64,000 bases of DNA from the NCBI GenBank assembly GCA_025363455.1, contig JANYDW010000072.1:1-64000 (forward strand), in the 5' to 3' direction. This document shows positions 35,124 through 44,000 of the stretch, one piece after another (position 1 is the stretch's first letter; every line of letters begins with the position of its first letter). Source of the DNA: Oleiharenicola sp. GTDB lineage: Bacteria > Verrucomicrobiota > Verrucomicrobiia > Opitutales > Opitutaceae. Below the pieces are notes generated by a model. The model saw nothing but the letters and a program-made list of their open reading frames with translations, made no database searches and was not told where the DNA came from. Position numbers and translations under genes: made by a program.

Positions 35124-36362
35124 TCAACGGTGGGTTTGCAACCTGGGGGCGGAAGACCGACGTCCCTCGGGCGGAACTCGGTGGACGAACCACCAGAACC
35201 AGAGCGTGCCGAGTCCGCCGCACAGCGCCGCTCCGAGGAAATTGGCCCCGGGGCTGACACTCCAAAGCCAAGCACCGAGAAACGAACCCACCGTCACGAT
35301 GCAGTCGCGGATGAAATAGTAGGCCCCGTAGGTGCGCGCGCGAAATTCGGGCGCGGCTTGTGCGATAATGAGGGCCTTGCGGGCCGGCTCGCCAAACTCC
35401 TTCAAGCCTCGCACGACGAAGGCCGCGACCAGCCAGCCAAAGCTGTCCGCCCAAAGCAGAGACACCGGGAACAGGGTAAAGAAGACAAAAGTCGCGAGCA
35501 CGAACGGACGCTGGCCATGCTTGTCCGCCAGATGGGCCACGGGGATGTAGCAGACCATGGCGGTCACCATTTCGACCGCCACCAGCAGGCCGAATTGCTG
35601 CGCCGTCACCCCAGCATGATTCATGGCCCAAAGGATGATGAAGGCATAAGGGATCCGTTCGCAGAAACGAATCAGAATGTCACTGATCAGCAGCTCTCGG
35701 AGGGTCGGACTGAAGGACCTGACCACCCCGAGAAACCCGAGAGCGGGCGGGCCGGCCGGAGGCTCGGTCGCGGCGGCCGGGTCGGTGATGAACCATTGGA
35801 AGACGGCGGTGGCCAGGCTCAGGGCGATGCAGCCGAGCAGGGCAAAATGGATGCCTTGGGCCCAGCCGAAGCGCGTGATGAGCCACCCACCGGCCAGGGG
35901 GCCGGCCATCATGGGAATCCGCCGGACCATGGACTGCACGCCGACCCCCATCGTGTGCTGCCTCCGGTCGAGTGTCGCAGCGATGACGCTCAGGCTCGCC
36001 GGCAGGGACAACGTGCTCCAGGCGAGGAACAGAAACGCCCCCAGCACCAAGGCGAGCCAATGGTGCCACAACAGGACGAGCAGGTAACCCGCCAGTGAGA
36101 GGGCATTGAACAGCAGCAACGATCGCCGCTGGCCCCAGCGGTCGGTCAGCCAGCCACCGGGCCAGGCATAGACGGCGCCCACCAGGGTTTGCAGCGCGTC
36201 GAACAAGCCGATGATGAGCACGCTGGCGCCCAGGGTTTCCAGATACTTGGGGACGAAGCCGAGCCAGAGTCTTTCACCGGTCAGCGCCAGCACCAGCGCG
36301 CCCAGCACGAGCGAGGTGTTGCGCCGCAAAGCCAGAAACTCGGAAATACCGCGTCCCGTCAT
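35124..36362 (-). CDS. Major facilitator superfamily transporter
   Basis: A 412-residue 12-helix transporter. The loop 2-3 signature [16 protein letters not shown] and its repeat [15 protein letters not shown] after helix 8 show the two-bundle MFS fold. The substrate is not readable. The ATG at 36362 ([15 protein letters not shown]) is chosen; an ATG four codons upstream is equally possible. It is divergent from the DUF1259 gene, and the 98-base gap must hold both promoters. Confidence 0.9.
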   Translation of the reverse strand: MTGRGISEFLALRRNTSLVLGALVLALTGERLWLGFVPKYLETLGASVLIIGLFDALQTLVGAVYAWPGGWLTDRWGQRRSLLLFNALSLAGYLLVLLWHHWLALVLGAFLFLAWSTLSLPASLSVIAATLDRRQHTMGVGVQSMVRRIPMMAGPLAGGWLITRFGWAQGIHFALLGCIALSLATAVFQWFITDPAAATEPPAGPPALGFLGVVRSFSPTLRELLISDILIRFCERIPYAFIILWAMNHAGVTAQQFGLLVAVEMVTAMVCYIPVAHLADKHGQRPFVLATFVFFTLFPVSLLWADSFGWLVAAFVVRGLKEFGEPARKALIIAQAAPEFRARTYGAYYFIRDCIVTVGSFLGAWLWSVSPGANFLGAALCGGLGTLWFWWFVHRVPPEGRRSSAPRLQTHR

Positions 36363-36460
36363 GGCGGCGAGCACTAGGCCGCGCCGTTGCCTGCGTCAAC
36401 CACCCGCCCGCCGGGGCATTGGGAAGTTGCGCCACTGCCCAAGGCGAATAACGGTGCAGC

Positions 36461-37351
36461 ATGATTTCGCGCCTGATTCTCTTTTGTTTGTTACTCGGGC
36501 CGGTCGCAGCCGCCCAGTTGGACAACTCCCGCATCGAGCAACTCACCGGTCTGAAAGGCACGTGGAACGCCGCGGAGGGAGTCTTCAAGGTCACGCAGGC
36601 GCGCAGCGACCTGCCGGTCAGCGTGGACGGTTGGACGATGCCGCCGTTCATGGGCCTGACATCATGGGCCGGGTTCATCGCCGGCTCGAAGTCGGAGGCG
36701 ATGGTCGCGGGCGACCTGGTGCTGCTGGAAGACGAGGTGAATCCGGTGATGTCCACCGCGCTCGACGCCGGGCTGAGCGTCACGGCGCTGCACAACCATT
36801 TCTTCTTCGACGAACCGAAGGTCTTCTTCATGCACATCGGGGGAGAGGGCACTTTGGAGCAGCTGGCTGGCGGGGTGAAGGCCGCGTTCGCGAAGCAGAA
36901 GGAAATCCGCACCGCGCATCCGCAACCCACGCGGATGTTCGGCTCCGCCTTCGCGCCCAAGGCGAATGCGATCACGGGCGCGGTGATTGACCAGCTCCTC
37001 GGCACCAAGGGCCAGGCTAAGGACGGGATGTTCAAGATCGTTATCGGGCGGACCGCGAAGCTCGCGTGTGGCTGTGAGATGACGAAGGACATGGGCGTAA
37101 ACACCTGGGCGGCGTTTGCCGGCACGGACGACAACGCGGTGGTGGATGGTGATTTCGCCGTGCTGGAGGGCGAGTTGCAGCCCGTGCTGAAAAGTTTGCG
37201 CGCCGGGGGCGTCAACATCGTGGCCATCCACCACCACATGACGGGCGAGGAGCCTCGCATCCTGTTCCTGCATTATTGGGGCCGGGGTGCCTCTGCGTCG
37301 CTGGCGGGCAGCCTCAAGAAGGCCCTAGACGTGCAGGCTGCGGTGAAATGA
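36461..37351 (+). CDS. DUF1259 domain protein, exported
   Basis: A 296-residue secreted protein with signal peptide MISRLILFCLLLGPVAAA and two copies of a DUF1259-like unit: residues about 20-155 (LDNSRIEQLTGLKGTWNAAEGVFKV…ALHNHFFFDEPKVFFMHIGGEG) and about 165-290 (IDQLLGTKGQAKDGMFKIVIGR…AIHHHMTGEEPRILFLHYWGRG). The conserved HNHF/HHHM and FLH motifs suggest metal or ligand binding. Family function is not known to me. It overlaps the following gene by ATGA (37348-37351), so the two should be co-translated. Confidence 0.9.
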   Translation: MISRLILFCLLLGPVAAAQLDNSRIEQLTGLKGTWNAAEGVFKVTQARSDLPVSVDGWTMPPFMGLTSWAGFIAGSKSEAMVAGDLVLLEDEVNPVMSTALDAGLSVTALHNHFFFDEPKVFFMHIGGEGTLEQLAGGVKAAFAKQKEIRTAHPQPTRMFGSAFAPKANAITGAVIDQLLGTKGQAKDGMFKIVIGRTAKLACGCEMTKDMGVNTWAAFAGTDDNAVVDGDFAVLEGELQPVLKSLRAGGVNIVAIHHHMTGEEPRILFLHYWGRGASASLAGSLKKALDVQAAVK

Positions 37352-38340
37352 AGGCAATTAAAATGCGCCACGCTCTCCTGCGCATGGGCGTCGTCTTGTC
37401 TGGCTTGTGGGTCCCGTTCGCCGACGCGAGCCTCACGCTGGAGCGAACGATTCCATGGCCGGGAGTGGAGGGACGCATCGATCATTTCAGTGCGGACGTG
37501 GCCGGAGGCCGGTTGTTCGTCGCCGCCTTGGGCAACAACACGGTCGAGGTCGTGGACCTGAAGCAGGGCAAGGTCGTTCATTCGCTGACGGGATTTGCCG
37601 AACCGCAGGGAGTAGTCTTTCTGCCCGAGCTAAACCGCCTGTATGTGGCAGGCGGGGGCGATGGCACGCTGCGGATACTGGACGGGGCTTCCTTCGCGAC
37701 CATCAAGGCGGTTTCCGTGGGTGACGATGCGGACAACTTGCGTTCCGATCCGACGGGCAAGTGGGTGTATGTCGGTTATGGCAGCGGGGCGCTCGGGGTC
37801 CTTGATGCCACCACGGGCGAAGTGGTCGCCCGCCTGCCGCTGGACGCCCATCCGGAATCGTTTCAACTGGAGCAGGCCGGGCCGCGGATTTTCGTCAATG
37901 TGCCCGGGGCGCACGCGGTGGTGGTCGTCAATCGTCAGCAGCAGCGGGTGGTGGCGAATTGGTCGACCGGGCTGGCTGCCGGTAATTTCCCCATGGCGCT
38001 GGATGAGGCGCACCACCGTCTCTACGTCGCCTGCCGGCTGCCGGCCCGCCTCCTGGTCTTCGATACCGAGGCCGGTAAGGAAGTCGTCCGACTCGACCTG
38101 CATGGCGATTGCGATGACCTCTTCTACGACGCCGGACGCAACCGGCTCTACGCCTCCTGCGGCGAGGGGTTCATTGACATTTTCGAGCAGACAACCGCTG
38201 ACCAGTATAAACGGGTGGAATCTGTCAAGACGGAGGCAAAGGCCCGGACCTGCTATTTCACTGGGAATTTTCTCTACCTCGCCGTGCCCCGGCGTGGCAA
38301 CCAGTCCGCGGAAATCCGCTGCTACCGTCTTGGTCCGTAG
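37348..38340 (+). CDS. Secreted YncE-like beta-propeller protein
   Basis: A 330-residue protein with leader …LLRMGVVLSGLWVPFADA and repeated propeller strands (GGRLFVAALGNNTVEVVDLKQGKVV, PTGKWVYVGYGSGALGVLD, HHRLYVACRLPARLLVFD). The start is an ATGA overlap with the DUF1259 stop codon, indicating an operon and translational coupling. It may work as a partner of the DUF1259 protein in the periplasm; the ligand is unknown. Confidence 0.88.
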   Translation: MKAIKMRHALLRMGVVLSGLWVPFADASLTLERTIPWPGVEGRIDHFSADVAGGRLFVAALGNNTVEVVDLKQGKVVHSLTGFAEPQGVVFLPELNRLYVAGGGDGTLRILDGASFATIKAVSVGDDADNLRSDPTGKWVYVGYGSGALGVLDATTGEVVARLPLDAHPESFQLEQAGPRIFVNVPGAHAVVVVNRQQQRVVANWSTGLAAGNFPMALDEAHHRLYVACRLPARLLVFDTEAGKEVVRLDLHGDCDDLFYDAGRNRLYASCGEGFIDIFEQTTADQYKRVESVKTEAKARTCYFTGNFLYLAVPRRGNQSAEIRCYRLGP

Positions 38341-38369
38341 CCTGGAGAAAGGTGGGGCTACTGCTGCGA

Positions 38370-38389
38370 GGGGTTGACTTCGCAACCCC
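38370..38389 (+). terminator. hairpin after the propeller gene
   Basis: Stem GGGGTT / AACCCC with an 8-base loop, 30 bases past the stop at 38340. No strong T-tract. Confidence 0.4.
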
Positions 38390-38413
38390 GGGGTGGGCTG
38401 CTCTCCTCACGAA

Positions 38414-38650
38414 ATGAGTGAACCATCGCCGTTGCCGGCCGACCCGAAGCCCGGGCTCTACCGCCATTACAAGGGAAAGGATTACCGCGTGATCGGCGTG
38501 GCCCGGCACACTGAGACGGAGGAACCGCTCGTGGTCTATCAGGCACTCTACGGCGAGCGCGGTCTCTGGGTGCGTCCGGCGGTGATGTTCAACGAGACGG
38601 TCGAGGTGGCTGGGCGGCGCGTGCCGCGGTTTGCACGGGTAGGGGACTGA
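38414..38650 (+). CDS. DUF1653 domain protein
   Basis: A 78-residue protein carrying the DUF1653 signature GLYRHYKGKDYRVIGVARHTETEEPLVVYQALYGERGLWVRP. It is probably a small cytoplasmic beta-barrel protein of unknown role. The ATG at 38414 (MSEPSPLPADPKPG) gives the typical leader. It sits just before the duplicated repeat that precedes the sensor kinase. Confidence 0.88.
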   Translation: MSEPSPLPADPKPGLYRHYKGKDYRVIGVARHTETEEPLVVYQALYGERGLWVRPAVMFNETVEVAGRRVPRFARVGD

Positions 38651-38765
38651 GATTTCTCGCGCCATGGACGCAAAGGGCGCAACGGTCCAAGCTAGGGATA
38701 ACCTGATAGTTTCTCAAGATTGAGTGGTTCGTCCGTGGCGTCCTTGTCGACCGTTGCGCGAGGCT
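38651..38765. repeat. ACGCAAAGG-type dispersed repeat, copy 1
   Basis: A segment with inward-facing arms (CGCGCCATGGACGCAAAGG at the left and GGCGTCCTTGTCGACCG at the right). It aligns closely, gap by gap, with 41445-41558, so the two copies bracket the sensor-kinase gene in direct orientation. Confidence 0.85.
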
Positions 38766-38829
38766 CCGACGTACCCGCCTTCGCTCTGCGAGCTACGGCG
38801 AGGTGAACTGGCCGGGCTGCGCAGGCCAG

Positions 38830-38880
38830 TTCAGAACCGGTTCGTCCATGTGCCCTTGAGCGAGACGGCGACGGTTCGGG
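38830..38880 (-). pseudogene. remnant of the 3' end of a DUF5916-like barrel gene
   Basis: Read on the minus strand, this ends VAVSLKGTWTNRF-stop, nearly the same as the C-terminus of the intact barrel gene at 41586 (GAVSLKGTWTYRF-stop). About 50 bases remain; similarity to 41586-41637 stops abruptly at about 38881. The order repeat, barrel 3' end is the same in both places, so a second barrel gene was once here or was copied and lost its body. Confidence 0.8.
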
Positions 38881-38936
38881 GCTTCATCGGGCTGGACATG
38901 GCCGGCATATCGATACCTTCTTGTCCGCAGGACGAT

Positions 38937-41411
38937 ATGGCTCACATCCCTGCCAGATTTCGCGCCTTTTTCGTACCAGCCGTGCTATTGGCGGTCATGG
39001 CGCTAACGGCATGGTATTTCCTCCGGCCGGCCCCGATCGACCGGTCCCGGGTTTACCGGATCGGCTACGGCCAGGACGCGCCGATGCAGTTCAAGGATGC
39101 CAGCGGCCGGCCCAGCGGACTCGCGGTGGAGTTGGTGAACGAGGCGGCACGCCGCAGCGGCGTAAAGCTGGAGTGGATCGAAGGAGATGGGACGAAATTC
39201 CAGGAAATCGGATTGGATATGTGGGTGCTGATGACGATCCTGCCCGAGCGCCTGAAGAACATGCATTTCAGCGAAGCCTATCTGCAGACGCAGAGCTGTT
39301 TGATCATCCGGGCCGACAGCCCCTATCGCGAAATGTCCGACCTGGCCAAGGCGCGCATCAGTTACAACCACCACACCGTGGTCCACGATGCCCTGGCCAA
39401 CCTGTTGCCGGATTCCGAGAAAATCCCGCTGCCGAGCAGCTTGGCGGCGATCGCGGCTCTGAGCGACGGGACGGTCGATGCGGCGCTGGTCGATGAATAC
39501 ATGGTTATCAGCGAATCGCTGGAGGGGAAGCCCCACGCCCGATTCCGCATCCTGCCGACCCGTTCCCCGCGGCGGTACATGGCGATAAGCTCGACCTTCG
39601 CCACCGCGGCCGTAGCCGACGAACTCCGGCGCGCGATGCAGGACCTGGCCGACAGCGGGGAATTGAAACCCGTGGTCGATCGCTGGGCATTTTATGCCAA
39701 TCCGGTCACCGATACGATCGGTGAATTCTCCGCCGCCCGACGCCGGATTCCGTGGCTGGTAGCCGGGGTGGTCATCATGTCGTTAATCGCGGTGGCGATG
39801 GTCGGGCTGGTCATGCGGTCCCGGCGGCAAGCTCATCGACTCCATGAAGCCGAAAATCTGTTGCGCGGGATCGCGGATCGGGTGCCAGGCTTGGTCTACC
39901 AATTCCGGCAGAATCCGGATGGTACCTTCTGCCTGCCCTATGCCAGCGAAGCCATCCGGCGACTGTATCGCATCGGTCCTGAGTCGGTTCAGCAAAATGC
40001 CGACGGCTTCTTTGCGCCGCTGCACCCGGACGATCGGGACGCGGTCCTGGCCTCTTTGCGCCAGTCGGCGGAGCAAGTCACACCGTGGACGTGCCAGTAT
40101 CGCGTGCGATTTGAGGACGGGATCGAACGATGGCTGGCCGCCAGCGCGGTGCCCCACCGCGAGCCGGACCGGGCCATCGTCTGGCACGGCTTCATCACCG
40201 ACATCACGGAGCGCAAGGCGGCCGAGGCCAGCGCGCAGGCCTTTGAGCGCAAGATGCAGGAAACCCAGAAGCTGGAAAGCCTCGGCGTGCTGGCCGGAGG
40301 CATCGCCCACGATTTCAACAACCTGCTGACCAGCATTCTCGGCAACAGCAATCTGGCCAGTCTTGATGTGCCACCCGATTCGCCGTTGCAGGCCCACCTT
40401 GAGCCGATCAAGCGCGGTTGTCTCCGCGCGGCGGAGCTATGCAAACAACTGCTCGCCTACTCGGGCAAGGGTCGGTTCGTGGTGGAAAAAGTGGACCTGC
40501 ATGCCCTGCTCGATGAAACCATGGAACTGCTGAGACATTCCATCAGCAAGCAGTGCGAACTCCGGTTCAACCGGGCCGATGGGCTCCCGCCGGTGGAGGG
40601 CGATATCGCGCAGCTCCGACAAGTGATTATGAATCTGGTCATCAATGCCTCTGAGGCCATCAGCGCCGGTCCGGGCATCATCACGGTCACGACCAAACTG
40701 GTGGCAGGCTCGTTGACTGAAGCCATCGGCGCCGACGTGACGTCGAATGGCCCCGCCGGCCCCTGCGTGTGTCTTGAAATCAGCGACACCGGGAGCGGCA
40801 TGAGCGAAGAGACCAAAGCCCGCATCTTCGAGCCGTTCTTCACCACCAAATTCACGGGACGGGGGCTCGGACTGGCGGCCGTGCATGGCATTGTGCGCGG
40901 CCATCACGGGGTGCTGGAGGTGGAATCGGAGCTCGGGCGGGGGACAACCTTCAAATTGCTCTTCCCGGCCGCGGCCGGCGTCGCCGACGCCTTGAGCCGG
41001 CCCATTGAGGCACCGGTTTCCTGGCACGGATCGGGTTGTGTGCTGGTGGTGGATGACGAAGAGGCCGTGCGTCAGGTCTGTTCCGCGTTGCTGACGAAGT
41101 TCGGTTTCAGCGTGGTGCTCGCCGCCGATGGGCGCGAGGGAATCGAGATGTTTCAGGCCGGACCGGACGGGTATACCTTGGTGCTGCTGGACCTGACGAT
41201 GCCGCCGCCAGATGGGCGCCAGGTCTTTGCCGAGCTGAGGCGCCTGCGAGAAAACATCGGGGTAGTATTGATGAGCGGCTTCAATGAGGAAGAGGTGCTT
41301 TCGGGGTTTGCCGGAGTCCGTCCCGTGGGCTTTCTACAGAAACCTTTTGAAATTCAATCGTTCCGCGATGTGATCCGGCGTGCGACCGGAAATCAGGCGT
41401 CAGCCCAATAG
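38937..41411 (+). CDS. Hybrid sensor histidine kinase with periplasmic binding-protein domain
   Basis: An 824-residue signalling protein. In order: N-terminal span (FFVPAVLLAVMALTAWYFL), a bacterial solute-binding (SBP_bac_3-like) sensor at about 38-260 (IGYGQDAPMQFKDASGRPSGLAVELVNEAARR), a second span near 270-290 (IPWLVAGVVIMSLIAVAMVG), PAS domain to about 430, and HisKA with His458 in GGIAHDFNNLL. A HATPase follows (NLVINASEA, GSGMSEE), and a receiver domain has Asp752 in VLLDLTMP. It senses a ligand in the periplasm and phosphorylates an unlinked target. Start ATG at 38937; the frame continues upstream only through the duplicated repeat. Bracketed by that repeat. Confidence 0.93.
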   Translation: MAHIPARFRAFFVPAVLLAVMALTAWYFLRPAPIDRSRVYRIGYGQDAPMQFKDASGRPSGLAVELVNEAARRSGVKLEWIEGDGTKFQEIGLDMWVLMTILPERLKNMHFSEAYLQTQSCLIIRADSPYREMSDLAKARISYNHHTVVHDALANLLPDSEKIPLPSSLAAIAALSDGTVDAALVDEYMVISESLEGKPHARFRILPTRSPRRYMAISSTFATAAVADELRRAMQDLADSGELKPVVDRWAFYANPVTDTIGEFSAARRRIPWLVAGVVIMSLIAVAMVGLVMRSRRQAHRLHEAENLLRGIADRVPGLVYQFRQNPDGTFCLPYASEAIRRLYRIGPESVQQNADGFFAPLHPDDRDAVLASLRQSAEQVTPWTCQYRVRFEDGIERWLAASAVPHREPDRAIVWHGFITDITERKAAEASAQAFERKMQETQKLESLGVLAGGIAHDFNNLLTSILGNSNLASLDVPPDSPLQAHLEPIKRGCLRAAELCKQLLAYSGKGRFVVEKVDLHALLDETMELLRHSISKQCELRFNRADGLPPVEGDIAQLRQVIMNLVINASEAISAGPGIITVTTKLVAGSLTEAIGADVTSNGPAGPCVCLEISDTGSGMSEETKARIFEPFFTTKFTGRGLGLAAVHGIVRGHHGVLEVESELGRGTTFKLLFPAAAGVADALSRPIEAPVSWHGSGCVLVVDDEEAVRQVCSALLTKFGFSVVLAADGREGIEMFQAGPDGYTLVLLDLTMPPPDGRQVFAELRRLRENIGVVLMSGFNEEEVLSGFAGVRPVGFLQKPFEIQSFRDVIRRATGNQASAQ

Positions 41412-41444
41412 CCTCCTGGAATTTGCCGGGAAGGCGGGTGTGAG

Positions 41445-41558
41445 GATTCCTCGCGCCAAGGACGCAAAGGTCGCGACGGTCCAAACCAGGGATATCCTGA
41501 TGGTTTTCCAGATTGGGCTTGGATCGTCGTGGCGTCCTTGGCGACCGTTGCGCGAGGC
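41445..41558. repeat. ACGCAAAGG-type dispersed repeat, copy 2
   Basis: Direct-orientation partner of 38651-38765, sharing CGCGCCAAGGACGCAAAGG and GGCGTCCTTGGCGACCG. It follows the sensor-kinase stop and precedes the stop of the convergent barrel gene. Confidence 0.85.
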
Positions 41559-41585
41559 TTGGAAGCGGGCGACTCGGTTGTTCGC

Positions 41586-43730
41586 TCAGAACCGGTAAGT
41601 CCACGTGCCCTTGAGCGAGACGGCGCCGGCGGTGGGGCGGTAGCCTTCGTTGCTGGTGTCGTAGCCTTGGTTGACCACGAAGTAGAAATCATTGCCGGGC
41701 TTGGGCGTCCACTTGATCCGGAAATTCGTGCCCAGGGACTTCGAAATATTGTCGTACTGCCCGAGGAGGCTGACCTGCAGGTCTGGGCTGAACGTGAAGG
41801 AGGCGCGGACCGTGCCAGTGCGGACCTTGAAGGCGCCCTCGGCCAGGCGGATGTCGCGCAGGCCGGTACTCAAGGCGAACTGGAGCTGGTTGGTCGGGCG
41901 CCAGCCCAGGTTCCAGTTGTAGAAGTCGGCGTGACCGGTGAGATAGCCGCCGGTCTTGTAACGGAAAAACGTGTCGACGGTGCGCGACCGGGAGGTGCCC
42001 GCCTCGATCTGGAAATCATCCCAGTTGTGCCGGCCGGTGGGGATGACAATGCCGGGGCGGATCTCAAACGGCGTGTCGTAGGTCTCGTAATGTCTGGCCA
42101 CCCAGATGTTGGTGAAATCACCGCCGGGCGTCTCGGCGTAGAACCCCGTCCACACATTGCCATCGAGCGGCTGGAGGTGCAGGTCGTCGGTGTGGTCGGA
42201 TTCGATGAAGGGCTGGCCCACGCGGATGATGCCCGCCTGCTTCGGGTAGATGTTGTAGATGGCCTGCAGGTGCAGGTTCGTGACCCCGTTGCGGGAGACG
42301 AAACCGAGGGCGGGATCGAATCTGTCGTCCACCCGGCTGAAAAATAGACTCAGGGCCAGGGGCTCGTTGGGGAAATTGACCGAGAGGGTCTCGGCGGAGC
42401 CGGTGCCGCCGGCGAGATCGGAATCAGTTGCCTGCACGCCGAGGCGGGCGGTGAGCGTCTTGCCGCCGAGCACGTGGCTGTTGGTGTAGTTGAAATCGGT
42501 TCCGAGCAGGGTGTTGTCATAGTCGCCGCGCGGGTCGCCGTGCGTGGCGATGAAGCCGAAACTGGACTCGGCCAGCACCTGGTGGGCTACGCGGCCGACG
42601 AAAAGATTCTTGGAATCAATGCCGGCATGCCGGTCGATCTGGACGTCCAGCAGGCCGAGGGTCCACGGGCCGGCGCGCCCCGTGAGCTTGGCGCCGCCCA
42701 GGATGTCGACCTTCGTGCCATCATCGCCGAGGCCGATGCGGCGGGAAAAGAAGGGCAGCGGGTCCTGGTTGATACCGGCGAAGGTGAAGAGCGAGGCGTC
42801 CTGTGTGAAGAAGGAGCGCTTTTCGGGGAAGAAGAGCGGGAAGCGCCCGAGGTTGACCTGGCGTTCGTCGACGTCGGCATCGGCGAAGTCAGTGTTCAAG
42901 GTCAGCGTGGCCGCGAGCGAGGGCGTGGCGTGCCACACGAAGTCGAGGCCCGGCTTGAACTCGGTTTTCTTCTCGCCGGGCGACGGATCGGACCGGGTGG
43001 TGAGGCTGGCGAAGGGCTTGAACTCGAGGCCGCGGCCCTGCCGCAGGCCGGTGATGCCGCGCAGTTCGCCGGTGTCAGGCAGGGAAAAGACACCCTTGGC
43101 GCGGATGAGGTTGGCCCAGCGGACGTTCTCCTGCTTGCGGCGGATCTGGCGGACGATGTCAAAGCCCCAGGTGCCATTGGCGGGATCGAAGGAGATGGAT
43201 TTCACGGGGATGGCGAACTCCGCGCTCCAACCCCCGGCGTCGCGGGTGACCTTGCCGAACCAGAGGCCGTCCCACTGGTCGTTGGGCTGATCCTTGTTCT
43301 GCACGAGGCCGTCGTGCTTGCCGCCCGCCGCGGTGAGGCCGAAATAATAGCCGTCACTCTGCCGGTGAAACGAATCGAACACGATCCGCAACAAGTCATC
43401 GGAACCGTTGTTTTGGTCGCGCTGCATCGAGTAGGCGCGGAGGCCGGCGAGCCCGGCGGAATCATGGCAGCGGACGGCGACGTAGATATAGTCGGCGTCA
43501 TAGGTCACCCAGAACTCGGTGCGCTCGGTCGGATCGGCATTCTCCGCAGGATAAATTTGCCGGAAGGCGTCGCTATGCGCGGCTTGTTGCCAGGCCGGGT
43601 CGTCGAGTACGCCGTCAATGACCGGCGGGGTGGCCGTGGCATGCACATCCAAGGCGGGTGCCGCGCGAAGAAAAGCCAGCCCGGCACAGAGGAGGAAAAT
43701 GAAAAGGAGGTGACGGAGGGGGTGAGGCAT
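41586..43730 (-). CDS. DUF5916/CBM9-like outer-membrane protein
   Basis: A 714-residue exported protein. It has signal peptide (…HLLFIFLLCAGLAFLRA), then a carbohydrate-binding family 9-like domain (LDVHATATPPVIDGVLDDPAWQQAA… with FWVTYDADYIYVAVRCHD and GGKHDGLVQNKDQPNDQWDG) up to about residue 210. A long barrel region of alternating aromatic strands follows, ending SLKGTWTYRF. By family resemblance it binds or imports an oligosaccharide-like ligand at the outer membrane. The start is the ATG at 43730. A truncated copy of its 3' end is at 38830-38880. Confidence 0.88.
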   Translation of the reverse strand: MPHPLRHLLFIFLLCAGLAFLRAAPALDVHATATPPVIDGVLDDPAWQQAAHSDAFRQIYPAENADPTERTEFWVTYDADYIYVAVRCHDSAGLAGLRAYSMQRDQNNGSDDLLRIVFDSFHRQSDGYYFGLTAAGGKHDGLVQNKDQPNDQWDGLWFGKVTRDAGGWSAEFAIPVKSISFDPANGTWGFDIVRQIRRKQENVRWANLIRAKGVFSLPDTGELRGITGLRQGRGLEFKPFASLTTRSDPSPGEKKTEFKPGLDFVWHATPSLAATLTLNTDFADADVDERQVNLGRFPLFFPEKRSFFTQDASLFTFAGINQDPLPFFSRRIGLGDDGTKVDILGGAKLTGRAGPWTLGLLDVQIDRHAGIDSKNLFVGRVAHQVLAESSFGFIATHGDPRGDYDNTLLGTDFNYTNSHVLGGKTLTARLGVQATDSDLAGGTGSAETLSVNFPNEPLALSLFFSRVDDRFDPALGFVSRNGVTNLHLQAIYNIYPKQAGIIRVGQPFIESDHTDDLHLQPLDGNVWTGFYAETPGGDFTNIWVARHYETYDTPFEIRPGIVIPTGRHNWDDFQIEAGTSRSRTVDTFFRYKTGGYLTGHADFYNWNLGWRPTNQLQFALSTGLRDIRLAEGAFKVRTGTVRASFTFSPDLQVSLLGQYDNISKSLGTNFRIKWTPKPGNDFYFVVNQGYDTSNEGYRPTAGAVSLKGTWTYRF

Positions 43731-43835
43731 GCGGGCGCCGGGTAGCGTGACATTCAACAAACCCGGGGCCGTGGCAAAAGTTACAGGGTGAAAGGCAAAA
43801 ATCATGCGATGAACGACGGATTTGCGGATCGAACT

Positions 43836-43998
43836 GTAGGGCGGGGTCTCCGAACCCCGCCTTTGGAGGGCTCGCCTCCCTCCGAGCCGTTTGATAGCCG
43901 TCGGCCCGCAGAGACGCGGGCCCTCCACCAGATCGATCTAGCGGGATCAGCGATCCCGCCCCACAACAGTAGTCCCGCCGGCAAGCGCCGGCCCAACG
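43836..43998. repeat. cluster of GTAG-footed and GC hairpins
   Basis: It begins GTAGGGCGGGGT…ACCCCGCC (stem, loop CTCCGA) at 43836-43861. It continues with CCCGC…GCGGG and GCGGGATC…GATCCCGC pairs, and ends GCAAGCGCCGGCCCAAC. It fills the 270-base gap 43731-44000 between the barrel gene and the end of pyruvate kinase, where I see no gene. Confidence 0.65.
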
Positions 43999-44000
43999 CC

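Noticed and set aside
34680..36098. Long plus-strand frame over the COG0523 and MFS genes
   Set aside because: It crosses two real minus-strand genes with clear family motifs and has low-complexity composition.
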